A stretch of 64,000 nt of DNA, taken from CAXMMR01 sp963692975 (lineage in GTDB: Bacteria > Pseudomonadota > Alphaproteobacteria > Acetobacterales > Acetobacteraceae). The stretch is from the NCBI GenBank assembly GCA_963692975.2, contig CAXMMR010000009.1:1-64000 (forward strand), given 5' to 3'. Of this stretch, positions 22,347 through 30,008 are shown one piece after another. The first letter of the stretch is position 1. Every line of letters begins with the position of its first letter. Made by a program: the position numbers and the translations under genes. The notes under the pieces were generated by a model. The model was not told the origin of the DNA and ran no database searches. It saw only the letters and a program-made list of their open reading frames with translations.

Positions 22347-23170
22347 ACATCCTCTTTCTTGGCGACATCGTCGGCCGCTCCGGGCGTGACGCCGTGGCCG
22401 CCCTCGTCCCTCGCTTGCGCATAGAGTTCACGCTCGACCTCGTGATCGTCAATGCCGAGAACGCCAGCCACGGTTTCGGCCTCGCTCCGGACATGGCCGA
22501 GGCGCTGTTCGCCGCCGGCGTTGACGTTCTGACGCTCGGCAACCACGCATGGGACCGTCGCGAGATCATCCCATACATCGAAGTCACGCCAAGATTGATC
22601 CGGCCGTTGAACTTTCCGCCAGGGACGCCGGGGGCCGGCTCGGTCGTTGTCGAGCTCGCAGGCGGGCGGCGGGCGCTGGTGCTGAACGCGATGGGGCGGC
22701 TGTTCATGGACCCGCTCGACTGTCCATTTCGCGCTACCGCCGAGCTGCTCGGGCGGCATCGGCTCGGCGCTGGCGGCACCGTGCAGGCGATCGTCGCCGA
22801 CATCCACGCCGAAGCAACCAGCGAAAAGCTGGCCTACGCGCATTCCTTCGACGGCAGGGTCTCGCTGGTGGTCGGCACCCACACTCATGTGCCGACGGCC
22901 GACCATCGCGTTCTGAGCGGCGGCACCGCCTTTCAGTGCGATGCCGGCATGTGCGGCGACTACGACAGCGTGATCGGCATGGCCAAGCAGGGCGCAGCGA
23001 CGCGGTTCTGGCGCAAGATGCCGGGCGAGCGCTTGGCGCCGGCGGACGGGCAGGCGACGGTCAGCGGGCTGTTGGCGCAAGTTGACGATACCACCGGCCA
23101 CGCCATTGCCGTGGCTCCGCTGCGCCGCGGCGGCGTGCTGCAGGCCACGGCGCAGGCTCGGCTTGACTAA
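22343..23170 (+). CDS. YmdB-family metallophosphoesterase (TIGR00282)
   Basis: A 275-residue calcineurin-like phosphoesterase of the YmdB/TIGR00282 family; some members hydrolyse 2',3'-cyclic nucleotides such as cAMP. Seen: the metal motif MNILFLGDIVGRSGR (D8), VNAENASHGFGL, LTLGNHAWDRREI (residues about 63-75), the catalytic-region VGTHTHVPTADHRVL and GTAFQCDAGMCGDYDSVIGM. The length is normal for the family. It overlaps the cyclo-ligase stop by 4 bp, so co-translation is likely. A hairpin follows the stop. Confidence 0.9.
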   Translation: MNILFLGDIVGRSGRDAVAALVPRLRIEFTLDLVIVNAENASHGFGLAPDMAEALFAAGVDVLTLGNHAWDRREIIPYIEVTPRLIRPLNFPPGTPGAGSVVVELAGGRRALVLNAMGRLFMDPLDCPFRATAELLGRHRLGAGGTVQAIVADIHAEATSEKLAYAHSFDGRVSLVVGTHTHVPTADHRVLSGGTAFQCDAGMCGDYDSVIGMAKQGAATRFWRKMPGERLAPADGQATVSGLLAQVDDTTGHAIAVAPLRRGGVLQATAQARLD

Positions 23171-23177
23171 CGAGCCT

Positions 23178-23197
23178 GCGCGTTTACGCGCCGTTTT
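23178..23197 (+). terminator. Candidate intrinsic terminator after the YmdB-like gene
   Basis: GCGCG-TTTA-CGCGC (23178-23191) then CGTTTT. It is a short but strong stem 7 nt after the stop with only four T residues, so it is a weak terminator candidate. The remaining 200 bp to 23398 is relatively AT-rich and holds no gene; it may contain the promoter of the next ORF. Confidence 0.4.
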
Positions 23198-23398
23198 CCG
23201 CATCAGATGATTGTTTCGTGGCCACAACTGGAACGGCTGTATTACGCAAACGCCTGATTTCCGGCTCTAAAGGCTTGCGATCGTGTGTAATATGATGCTT
23301 TGGCGAAAATGCCCGCGCCTCTGTCGAAAAGAGTATTAATTCTCGCTGCAGTGCGATACGATCTAGGTGAAAATCAACCACCGTGATCGAGCCCGCTC

Positions 23399-23827
23399 AT
23401 GTCAGTGACTATCCCAGGCTCCTCCTCGGCGACCACGATCGGCAAGGAGGTCGCGACCCTCCTAGCCCGTGAGATCGCCAAGGCTCTTCATCATACCCCA
23501 ACGTTCCTCGGCGGCACGGGCTCAGAGGGTTTTGCCCTTTCGATCGGCAACGACACGCTGAGCAGCGCTGTGCATATGCCAATTAGCGGCTCGGAGGCGA
23601 CGTCTCCGAGCGTGACGTCAGCTTTGAGCAAGGAGATTTACAGCTTCCTGAAGACCGATCCGGTGGCGATGTCGGCGTTCCAGGCCGCTGCCAAGACTGG
23701 CGCTCAACTGACGCTGACGCGTGACCCGGCGACGCTTCAAGGCTCCAGCGCGTCGATCACGCTGCCCGACGCCACCAAGATCACCTTCCACAGCGTTGAG
23801 CAACTGTCGCCCAAGCATTTTGGCTAA
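23399..23827 (+). CDS. Hypothetical protein
   Basis: A 142-residue Ser/Thr/Ala-rich protein with no Cys, signal peptide or membrane helix: GSSSATTIGKEVATLLAREI, TPTFLGGTGSEGFALSIG, ALSKEIYSFLKTDPVAMSAF, then a beta-like tail (SSASITLPDATKITFHSVEQL). I do not recognise the family. It stands alone with its own leader, and its base composition is visibly less GC-rich than its neighbours, which fits either weak selection or transfer. Codon choice remains coherent, so I treat it as a probable gene. 23828-23978 is non-coding. Confidence 0.6.
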   Translation: MSVTIPGSSSATTIGKEVATLLAREIAKALHHTPTFLGGTGSEGFALSIGNDTLSSAVHMPISGSEATSPSVTSALSKEIYSFLKTDPVAMSAFQAAAKTGAQLTLTRDPATLQGSSASITLPDATKITFHSVEQLSPKHFG

Positions 23828-23978
23828 TCTGACGACGTCACTCTCGGAGCCGGTTCTGGCTGCGGGAGAGATATCGGGAATTATGAGCGGGCAACAAGCT
23901 GCCTGAATGTCATCGTTAAGTGCGGGCATCTCGGCGCAAGCTTGAGGTGCCCGTTTGCTGTGGTCGCTCGCGCGGCCT

Positions 23979-24908
23979 CTAGTTGGCCGAAGCCTGCGGC
24001 GTAGCCTCAGGGATGACCGTGGTCACGATGGAGGCGTCTAGCGCTTCGTAGTCGTGATAGCCGATTGTCTCGTAAAGCTGCTTACGAGTTTGCATCCGGT
24101 CGACTTGGTTGTGCGCGCCGCCATCGGTGGCAATCGCCTTATAGAGCCCCTCGGTCGCCTGTGCCGAAACGCGCAGTGAACTGACCGGCCAGATGACCAT
24201 TCGGTAGCCCATCTGCTCGAACTCGTCAGCGGTGAAGAAGGGCGTGCGGCCGAACTCCGTCATGTTGGCCAGCAACGGCACCTCCGGCAGGCGAGCGGCG
24301 AACTCGCGGAACATCTCCGCCGTCGTCAGCGCCTCTGGGAAGATCGCGTCTGCCCCCGCCTCGACGTAGAGCCGGGCCCGCGTCACCGCCGCGTCCATGC
24401 CCTCGCTGCCAGCAGCGTCCGTGCGCGCGATAACGAGCAGGTGACGTCTTGCCCTTACCGCTGCGGCGACCTTGGCCGCCATGTCAACTGCTGTGGCTAA
24501 TCTCTTGTCGTTGAGGTGCCCACATTTTTTCGGCAACAGCTGGTCCTCAAGGTGCACGGCCGCCGCGCCCGCGTCCTCGAAGCTCCGCACCATGTGCATC
24601 ACGTTAAGCGCTTCACCATACCCGGTGTCGCCATCCACCAGCACCGGCAGGCCGCTCGCGCGGCTTACCTGGCGGATAAAGAAGGTGACCTCGTCGACGG
24701 TTATGATGCCTACGTCGGGCAGTCCCATCGAGGCTGTCATCGCCGCGCCTGACAGGTAGCATGCCTGAAACCCGGCAGCCCGGGCTTGCAGGGCGGCAAG
24801 ACCATTGTGAGTCCCGGGTATGCGCAGGATGCCGCCAGCGGCGAGAGCCAAACGGAAGCGGTCGCCGGCTGGAGCTGCTGGCAGGTCGTCGGCGACAAGG
24901 TAGGGCAT
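23979..24908 (-). CDS. prpB: Isocitrate lyase/PEP mutase family protein, probably methylisocitrate lyase
   Basis: A 309-residue TIM-barrel C-C lyase. Seen: GILRIPGTHNGLAALQARAAGF, YLSGAAMTASMGLPDVG, PVLVDGDTGYGEALNV (Mg-binding D residues), VHLEDQLLPKKCGHLNDKRLA (read about 125-145; KKCGH is the superfamily catalytic loop), VIARTDAAGSEGMDAA, GADAIFPEALTTAEMF and MTEFGRTPFFTADE. The KKCGH loop and overall length fit 2-methylisocitrate lyase (propionate catabolism). Oxaloacetate decarboxylase-type paralogues cannot be excluded, and no prpC/prpD genes adjoin. ATG 24908 is preferred over the 113-codon upstream extension. Confidence 0.82.
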   Translation of the reverse strand: MPYLVADDLPAAPAGDRFRLALAAGGILRIPGTHNGLAALQARAAGFQACYLSGAAMTASMGLPDVGIITVDEVTFFIRQVSRASGLPVLVDGDTGYGEALNVMHMVRSFEDAGAAAVHLEDQLLPKKCGHLNDKRLATAVDMAAKVAAAVRARRHLLVIARTDAAGSEGMDAAVTRARLYVEAGADAIFPEALTTAEMFREFAARLPEVPLLANMTEFGRTPFFTADEFEQMGYRMVIWPVSSLRVSAQATEGLYKAIATDGGAHNQVDRMQTRKQLYETIGYHDYEALDASIVTTVIPEATPQASAN

Positions 24909-25074
24909 GCGGTATGTCCCGTTAGGCTGGACTTTCAGAAGATTAGACACTAGCGCAGCACCATTGCTCCGCCTACAGGCCTTGCGGCTGTGCAGGCGAT
25001 CCGGCCCACAGTCCACCGGCGCGCATCGATCGACGCGTCGGCCATAGAGTGCAGTCAAGCGTGAGGAGCGAACC

Positions 25075-25341
25075 ATGGCGACACCTATCCCGTCAGCAGG
25101 CGTGGCGCCGACGACTGAAGGTTTGACGGCATCGCAGATCGAGGAGCGCGAGGTCGGCGCAGATGGGACCTTCGGGCTCGTCGATCGTCTCGTGCAAACT
25201 CGCCCGGGTCCGAACGCGCCGGCTCTTCTCAATGCGCTGGCGCGCATACCAGCCGAGCCGTTCGGCTATCCGCTGGTGTTTTGGATCGGCGGAGTGCTGT
25301 TTCTGGGCATCCTGTTCCTCACCTGGAGCAGTTACATCTAG
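25075..25341 (+). CDS. Hypothetical single-helix membrane protein
   Basis: An 88-residue protein: a polar N-terminal 60 residues (PTTEGLTASQIEEREVGADG, LVDRLVQTRPGPNAPALLNAL) and one C-terminal helix (GYPLVFWIGGVLFLGILFLTW) ending SSYI, suggesting a tail-anchored or C-terminally anchored inner membrane protein. A good Shine-Dalgarno (GAGGAG) precedes the ATG. I do not recognise the family. It is divergent from the methylisocitrate-lyase-like gene across about 165 bp that must hold both promoters. Confidence 0.65.
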   Translation: MATPIPSAGVAPTTEGLTASQIEEREVGADGTFGLVDRLVQTRPGPNAPALLNALARIPAEPFGYPLVFWIGGVLFLGILFLTWSSYI

Positions 25342-25408
25342 GCGGGCAGCTGCTGACCGGGATTGACAAACGAGGAACCGTCCCAACGGTCAGCCGTAGA
25401 GACCTGTG

Positions 25409-25585
25409 ATGCCGATATCGACGACACAGGATGCCAGTTCGATGACGTCCGCCTTGCCGCAGGACATGACTTTAATTGATGCCTGGCTTCGGCAGGAATT
25501 TAAGGCGTGCTACGGTAACGCTCTGGAGGATCCGATACCCCCCGAGCTCGTGATCCTACTGCGCGGCTCGCTCGATGGTCGCTGA
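25409..25585 (+). CDS. Small NepR-like peptide (putative anti-sigma factor)
   Basis: A 58-residue ORF. After about 20 polar residues come MTLIDAWLRQEFKACYGNAL and EDPIPPELVILLRGSLDGR. The pattern LRxxF/Y..L.-(E/D)PIP-(E/D)-x-L..LLR.L resembles NepR, the anti-sigma factor of the alphaproteobacterial general stress response that binds EcfG until phosphorylated PhyR removes it. The resemblance is by eye. Neither phyR nor an ECF sigma gene is adjacent, which is unusual for the main NepR, so this may be an orphan paralogue. It ends 33 bp before the nitrilase gene. Confidence 0.5.
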   Translation: MPISTTQDASSMTSALPQDMTLIDAWLRQEFKACYGNALEDPIPPELVILLRGSLDGR

Positions 25586-25618
25586 GCGCCAGGTGACCTA
25601 AGCGAAGGGCAGCTCTCG

Positions 25619-26494
25619 ATGCGGGTCAGCGTGATCCAGATGCAGGCCGGTAGCGACCCGATTGCCAACGCTTATGAGGCGGAGCGCCTTGTCCGGATCG
25701 CGGCTGCGCGAGACCAGCCCGACCTCATTACCCTCCCCGAGATGTGGAGCTGCCTCGGAGGCGCGCGGGCAGACAAGCAGCGCGCGGCTGAACGGCTTCC
25801 CCTGATTTGCACGTCTGCCGCGACCGCGGGGCCGCTTTACGCGATGCTGCAGCGGCTTGCGCAAGAAAACCACGTCACCCTGCATGGTGGCTCCATCGGC
25901 GAACGGGTCGACGGGAGCGAGCGAATGTTTAACACCTCGCTCGTCTTCGGCCCGACCGGCGTTGAGCTGGCGCGTTATCGAAAGATCCACTTGTTTGATG
26001 TCACCACGCCTGACGGCGCCGGTTACCGCGAGAGCGACAGCTACGGCGCCGGCGACGCTGTTGTGACATTCCGCGTCGGCCCAACGACCGTTGGGTGCGC
26101 GATATGCTATGACCTTAGGTTCGCAGAACTGTTCCTGGCGTTGCGTCGGGCGGAGGCCTCGCTAATCCTGCTGCCTTCAGCGTTCACCGAGGCGACCGGA
26201 CGCGACCACTGGGAGGTGCTGCTGCGTGCGCGCGCGATCGAGACGCAGTGCTGGTTTGCTGCCGCGGCGATCTGCGGGACACATCATGACGGTCGTGGCG
26301 CACTCCGCCGGTGTTGGGGCCGGTCACTCGTAGCCGATCCTTGGGGAACGGTGCGCCTGATGCTCGATGAAGCACCCGGCTTCGGCACGGTCGAGGTCGA
26401 TGCGGCGGCCACAGAGCGCATACGGGAACAGATGCCGGTGCTGAGGCATCGCCGCATGCCGATCGCCGAGCAACCTGTGCGTGTTCGACCGTGA
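25619..26494 (+). CDS. Carbon-nitrogen hydrolase (nitrilase/omega-amidase-like)
   Basis: A 291-residue nitrilase-superfamily amidase. The catalytic triad is visible: Glu in LITLPEMWSC (residue about 41), Lys in RYRKIHLFDV (about 122) and Cys in VGCAICYDLRFAEL (about 161), with the second Glu region in READSY-like text (RESDSYGAGD). It resembles Nit1/Nit2 branch enzymes that hydrolyse deaminated glutathione or omega-amides; the substrate is not determinable. Stop and next GTG overlap (GTGA), so it is translationally coupled with NAD kinase. Confidence 0.87.
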   Translation: MRVSVIQMQAGSDPIANAYEAERLVRIAAARDQPDLITLPEMWSCLGGARADKQRAAERLPLICTSAATAGPLYAMLQRLAQENHVTLHGGSIGERVDGSERMFNTSLVFGPTGVELARYRKIHLFDVTTPDGAGYRESDSYGAGDAVVTFRVGPTTVGCAICYDLRFAELFLALRRAEASLILLPSAFTEATGRDHWEVLLRARAIETQCWFAAAAICGTHHDGRGALRRCWGRSLVADPWGTVRLMLDEAPGFGTVEVDAAATERIREQMPVLRHRRMPIAEQPVRVRP

Positions 26495-27333
26495 GCCTGG
26501 AGCAATCAACGGATACTGCCGTTACTGCTCCCGAGCATAATGATGCGCGAGACAGCAAGACGCCGTGCCGGTTCGAGCGTCTCGCCTTCGCGGCGTCGCC
26601 GACGGATCTCGCCGAGGAAAGCCGTCGTCGCATGGTGATTCGTTACGGCGAGGTGCCGATCGGCCAAGCTGACGCGATCGTCTGCCTGGGTGGCGATGGC
26701 TTCATGCTTGAGACGCTGCATCAGACGCTTGATGCCGACATACCGGTCTACGGGATGAATTGCGGCTCAGTCGGCTTCCTGATGAACCCATATCGTGAGG
26801 AGGACCTACCGGAACGGCTGTCGCGCGGCCAGGCAGCCATGCTGCATCCACTACGCATGCATGTCGTCACCCGTGCTGGCGCCGTTGAGGAAGCACTTGC
26901 CCTTAACGAGGTGTCACTGCTGCGTCAGCTGCGTCAGGCGGCCAAGATCCGCATCACGGTTGATGGCAGGGTGCGTCTGGTTGAATTGATCTGCGATGGC
27001 GTGCTGATTGCAACGCCCGCTGGCTCGACGGCTTATAATCTTTCCGCGCACGGGCCGATCGTTCCGCTCTCAGCAAACCTGCTGCCTTTGACGCCGATCA
27101 GCGCCTTTCGTCCGCGCCGCTGGCGCGGAGCTCTGTTGCCGAGCACGGCAGACGTGTTGTTCGAAGTGCTCGAGGCGGAGAAGCGTCCCGTGGCTGCGGT
27201 TGCTGATTTCACCGAGGTGCGCGACGTTGCCTCCGTCGCCGTTAGCGAAGACCGCAGCGTCCGCACGACAATCCTGTTTGATCCAGACCAGGGACTGTCC
27301 GAGCGGATCATTGCAGAGCAATTCACTGTCTAG
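26491..27333 (+). CDS. nadK: NAD kinase
   Basis: A 280-residue enzyme phosphorylating NAD to NADP. Seen: DAIVCLGGDGFMLETLH (the GGDG nucleotide motif, residues about 62-75), PVYGMNCGSVGFLMNP, LALNEVSLLR (NE/D motif), ELICDGVLIATPAGSTAYNLSAHGPIV (read about 166-192) and LPLTPISAFRPRRW. The first 25 residues (QSTDTAVTAPEHNDARDSK) are an extension relative to short alphaproteobacterial NadK. GTG 26491 overlaps the nitrilase stop; an internal start is possible. It is convergent with ctrA. Confidence 0.92.
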   Translation: MSLEQSTDTAVTAPEHNDARDSKTPCRFERLAFAASPTDLAEESRRRMVIRYGEVPIGQADAIVCLGGDGFMLETLHQTLDADIPVYGMNCGSVGFLMNPYREEDLPERLSRGQAAMLHPLRMHVVTRAGAVEEALALNEVSLLRQLRQAAKIRITVDGRVRLVELICDGVLIATPAGSTAYNLSAHGPIVPLSANLLPLTPISAFRPRRWRGALLPSTADVLFEVLEAEKRPVAAVADFTEVRDVASVAVSEDRSVRTTILFDPDQGLSERIIAEQFTV

Positions 27334-27378
27334 AAAGTCGTCCACTCTTAATGGGCCGCGTCAACAGGCTCGCTTAGC

Positions 27379-28137
27379 TCAGGCCGCTACCCCTGCCTGG
27401 ATGGCGTCCCGGCCACCCTGCGAGATCGTCTCGATGCCGTCCATCAGCGGCAAGTCCGACGGCGTATTTTGATCGCGCAGCATGTAACCACGACCCCAAA
27501 CCGTTCCGATCAGGTTGTCAGCGCCGTAATGCGCCAGCTTTTTACGAAGCTTGCAGACGAAGACGTCGATGATCTTGACCTCCGGCTCGTCCATCCCGCC
27601 ATACAGGTGGTTCAGGAACGCCTCCTTAGTGAGCACCATGCCACGGCGCAGCACCAGCAGCTCCAGGATCGCGTATTCCTTGCCGGTCAGTCGCACCGGA
27701 GCGCCATCGATCGTCACGTCACGGCTGTCGAGGTTTAACTCGAGCGGGCCGACACTGAGCGTCGGCTGGCTAAACCCCTTAGACCGGCGAATTACGGCCT
27801 GCATGCGGGCGATCAGCTCGGCCTTGTCGAATGGCTTCGTGATGAAGTCGTCAGCACCCATGCCGAAGCCCTTCACCTTTGCCTGCGGGCGCGACAGCCC
27901 GGATAGGATTAGCACCGGCGTGTTCATGCGTGCCGCTCGCATGCGGCGAACCACCTCGTAGCCCTCCATATCGGGCAGCATGAGGTCCAGCACGACCACG
28001 TCATAGTCGTAATGGCGCACCAGCCCAAGCGCTTCCTCTCCCGTGTCCGTTTGATCGACGATGGCGCCGTTCGAGCGGAGCATGAGCGAGATGCCGCGCG
28101 CGGCAGTCAAGTCGTCCTCAACCAGCAGAACACGCAT
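27379..28137 (-). CDS. ctrA: Cell cycle response regulator CtrA
   Basis: A 252-residue OmpR-type response regulator, the master cell-cycle and motility regulator in alphaproteobacteria. Seen: MRVLLVEDDLTAARGISLML, the phospho-Asp in VVVLDLMLPDMEGYEV (D51), ILSGLSRPQAKVKGFGMGADDFITKPFDK, then a winged-helix domain with RLTGKEYAILELLVLRRGMVLTKEAFLNHLYGGMDEPEVKIIDVFVCKLRKKL (read around 144-196), which is nearly the textbook CtrA sequence. ATG 28137 is chosen over 28197. One GACTC (GAnTC, CcrM-type) site at 28244 lies upstream; I found no clear TTAA-N7-TTAA box. Confidence 0.93.
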   Translation of the reverse strand: MRVLLVEDDLTAARGISLMLRSNGAIVDQTDTGEEALGLVRHYDYDVVVLDLMLPDMEGYEVVRRMRAARMNTPVLILSGLSRPQAKVKGFGMGADDFITKPFDKAELIARMQAVIRRSKGFSQPTLSVGPLELNLDSRDVTIDGAPVRLTGKEYAILELLVLRRGMVLTKEAFLNHLYGGMDEPEVKIIDVFVCKLRKKLAHYGADNLIGTVWGRGYMLRDQNTPSDLPLMDGIETISQGGRDAIQAGVAA

Positions 28138-28424
28138 CGGTAAACCCTCTTGGTGATGAGGCAAGATATACCACCTTAACGTGTGCTCATCAATCATTTT
28201 TTCAGCCTAAGCGTGTATAAATCACAACCTATCTCTCGCGCAGCGACTCTAAAGCTAAAAACGTAGCAGGTTAGTCATGATTATGAGACGGTAAACTTAT
28301 GATGAGCGGGGCGAGTTGTGGCCACTAAGGCACACGGGCTTACGCCTGCGTTGCGCAGTGGTTTGACACTGAAGAGCCACGCCAGGATCATGCGGCCGCA
28401 TTCGGCAAGGCGATCACGCGAGGC
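28138..28424. other. Divergent intergenic region ctrA / PLP-fold gene
   Basis: About 290 bp of comparatively AT-rich sequence that must carry the ctrA promoter (minus) and that of the plus-strand gene. On plus, TTGACA at 28363-28368, a 17-bp spacer and GATCAT at 28386-28391 form a weak promoter candidate. A single GACTC site occurs at 28244-28248. I see no ORF or structured RNA. Confidence 0.45.
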
Positions 28425-29999
28425 ATGCATCTGGAAACCGACCCGAGCCGCCGGCAACGCCGACCGCGGCTGACGTCGGACGTCGCGCTTGCCGACCGCC
28501 TAAGCCAGCCTGACGCGTCGGATGCGCTGGACAAGGATGTCGCATGGCCGTTGGCGAGCCCGATCGATCGCCTGCTCGTCGAGGGTGGCGATGAGCGGCT
28601 CGCTATCGAGCCACGCTCGGGCCTGAACCGCTACGGTTGCTCGCCCCGTCCGCGCCCGGGCGTGCTTGCCTTCGCCTCCTGCACTGCTTCGTCCATCTCT
28701 GTCGACGCCTATGAGCAGGCTGAGCTGTGCCGACGGCGGATGCTGCGGCAGGCGCGCTCTCCCGGCGGTAGCGCCCGGCAGGCGATCGCGCTCGAGACCC
28801 TGGCGGTGCGCCGTGCGCTGGTCGATTGGTGGGGCGTCGGCGATATCGCCGAGGCGATCCTGGCCGCATCGGGCACCGACGCTGTGCTACTGCTAACCGG
28901 CCTGCTTTGCGGCATCGAGCCGGCCACCGGCATTCTCATGAGTCCGAGCGAGACCGGCAGCGGAGTGCCGGAGGCTGCGCGAGGCCGCCATTTCGCGAAA
29001 CTGTCTGCCGATGGGGGGTCGGCCAGCCCCGGCTGCCTGATTGACGGCTTCGCGCCGATTGCGCTGAGCGCCGTGTCGTTGCGCGAGCCGGACGGCAGTC
29101 TGCGCGACCCGGCCGCTGTGGCGCGCGGCTGCGAGGCGGCGGTGACGGCAGCCTGCCAAGGCGGCGGCCGGGCCGTGCTGCACGCCATCGACGGCTCCAA
29201 GACCGGCCTCTCGGCACCTGGCTTGTCGACGTTGCTGGCGTTGCGGCGGCGCTATGCGGGGCAGCTCGAGGTCGTCGTGGATGCCTGTCAGGCGCGCCTG
29301 TCGCCGGCCCGCTTGCGACGTTACCTGGCCGCAGACCTGCCGGTGCTGATCACCGGCTCTAAATTCTTCGGCGGGCCCGGCTTTAGCGGGGCGCTGCTGC
29401 TGCCCAGGGCACGCTTTCCCGGCCTGTCGCTGCCGCCGGCGGGCCTTGCGGCGTATGGGCTTGGCGCTTGCGAGGAGTTGCAGGCAACCGCCTGCGCCAA
29501 TGCAGGCCTAGTGCTGCGTTGGCGAGCGGCCCTGGCTGAAATGGCGCGCTTCCGGAACCGTGCCAATGATTTCGGGCACATCGTGGATCGCCTTGCCGCA
29601 GCGATCCGTCAGCACATAGCCGCGGATCGTGACTTGCTTGGCATTGACGCCCCGGAGGAGGTCGGTCCGGCGGCCGACTGGACCGAACGGCGCACCGTCT
29701 TCACCTTCGCCCTGCGCGAAGATGGCCGACTGGCCTCGATCGACCGTTTGCGCGTGCTGCACGGGTTGCTCAACACTGACCTCTCGGCCGAACTGCCGGA
29801 TGCCGAGCCTCAGCTTGCCGCTGCGCTTTGCCAGGTAGGCCAGCCGGTGCTGCTCGGCAGCCGCGATGGTCAACCATATGGCGGACTGCGCATTGCCATC
29901 GGCGCGTGCCATGCTACCGCTTCGGACAACGAGGCGGCACTGCAGACGGTCTTCGCCAAGCTCAGGCTGATCAGGCGGTCGTTCGGTCCGACCGCCTGA
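28425..29999 (+). CDS. Unrecognised protein with class V aminotransferase-like (PLP) fold features
   Basis: A 524-residue protein. Residues 1-80 are poorly ordered and basic. The remainder reads like a fold-type I PLP enzyme: ALVDWWGVGDIAEAILAASGTDAVLLLTGLL (read about 135-165), LEVVVDACQARLSPARL with the putative PLP-pyridine Asp, and LPVLITGSKFFGGPGFSGALLLP with a candidate Schiff-base Lys. The C-terminal part contains a small-domain-like TVFTFALREDG and GGLRIAIGACH. I cannot name the family or substrate. It stands between ctrA and an S53 peptidase, with no operon partner. The start is uncertain. Confidence 0.65.
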   Translation: MHLETDPSRRQRRPRLTSDVALADRLSQPDASDALDKDVAWPLASPIDRLLVEGGDERLAIEPRSGLNRYGCSPRPRPGVLAFASCTASSISVDAYEQAELCRRRMLRQARSPGGSARQAIALETLAVRRALVDWWGVGDIAEAILAASGTDAVLLLTGLLCGIEPATGILMSPSETGSGVPEAARGRHFAKLSADGGSASPGCLIDGFAPIALSAVSLREPDGSLRDPAAVARGCEAAVTAACQGGGRAVLHAIDGSKTGLSAPGLSTLLALRRRYAGQLEVVVDACQARLSPARLRRYLAADLPVLITGSKFFGGPGFSGALLLPRARFPGLSLPPAGLAAYGLGACEELQATACANAGLVLRWRAALAEMARFRNRANDFGHIVDRLAAAIRQHIAADRDLLGIDAPEEVGPAADWTERRTVFTFALREDGRLASIDRLRVLHGLLNTDLSAELPDAEPQLAAALCQVGQPVLLGSRDGQPYGGLRIAIGACHATASDNEAALQTVFAKLRLIRRSFGPTA

Positions 30000-30008
30000 C
30001 GGCCCGCC

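Noticed and set aside
28138..28200. CtrA autoregulatory box in the ctrA leader
   Set aside because: Isolated TTAA occurs, but no second half site at the required spacing of seven bases was seen.
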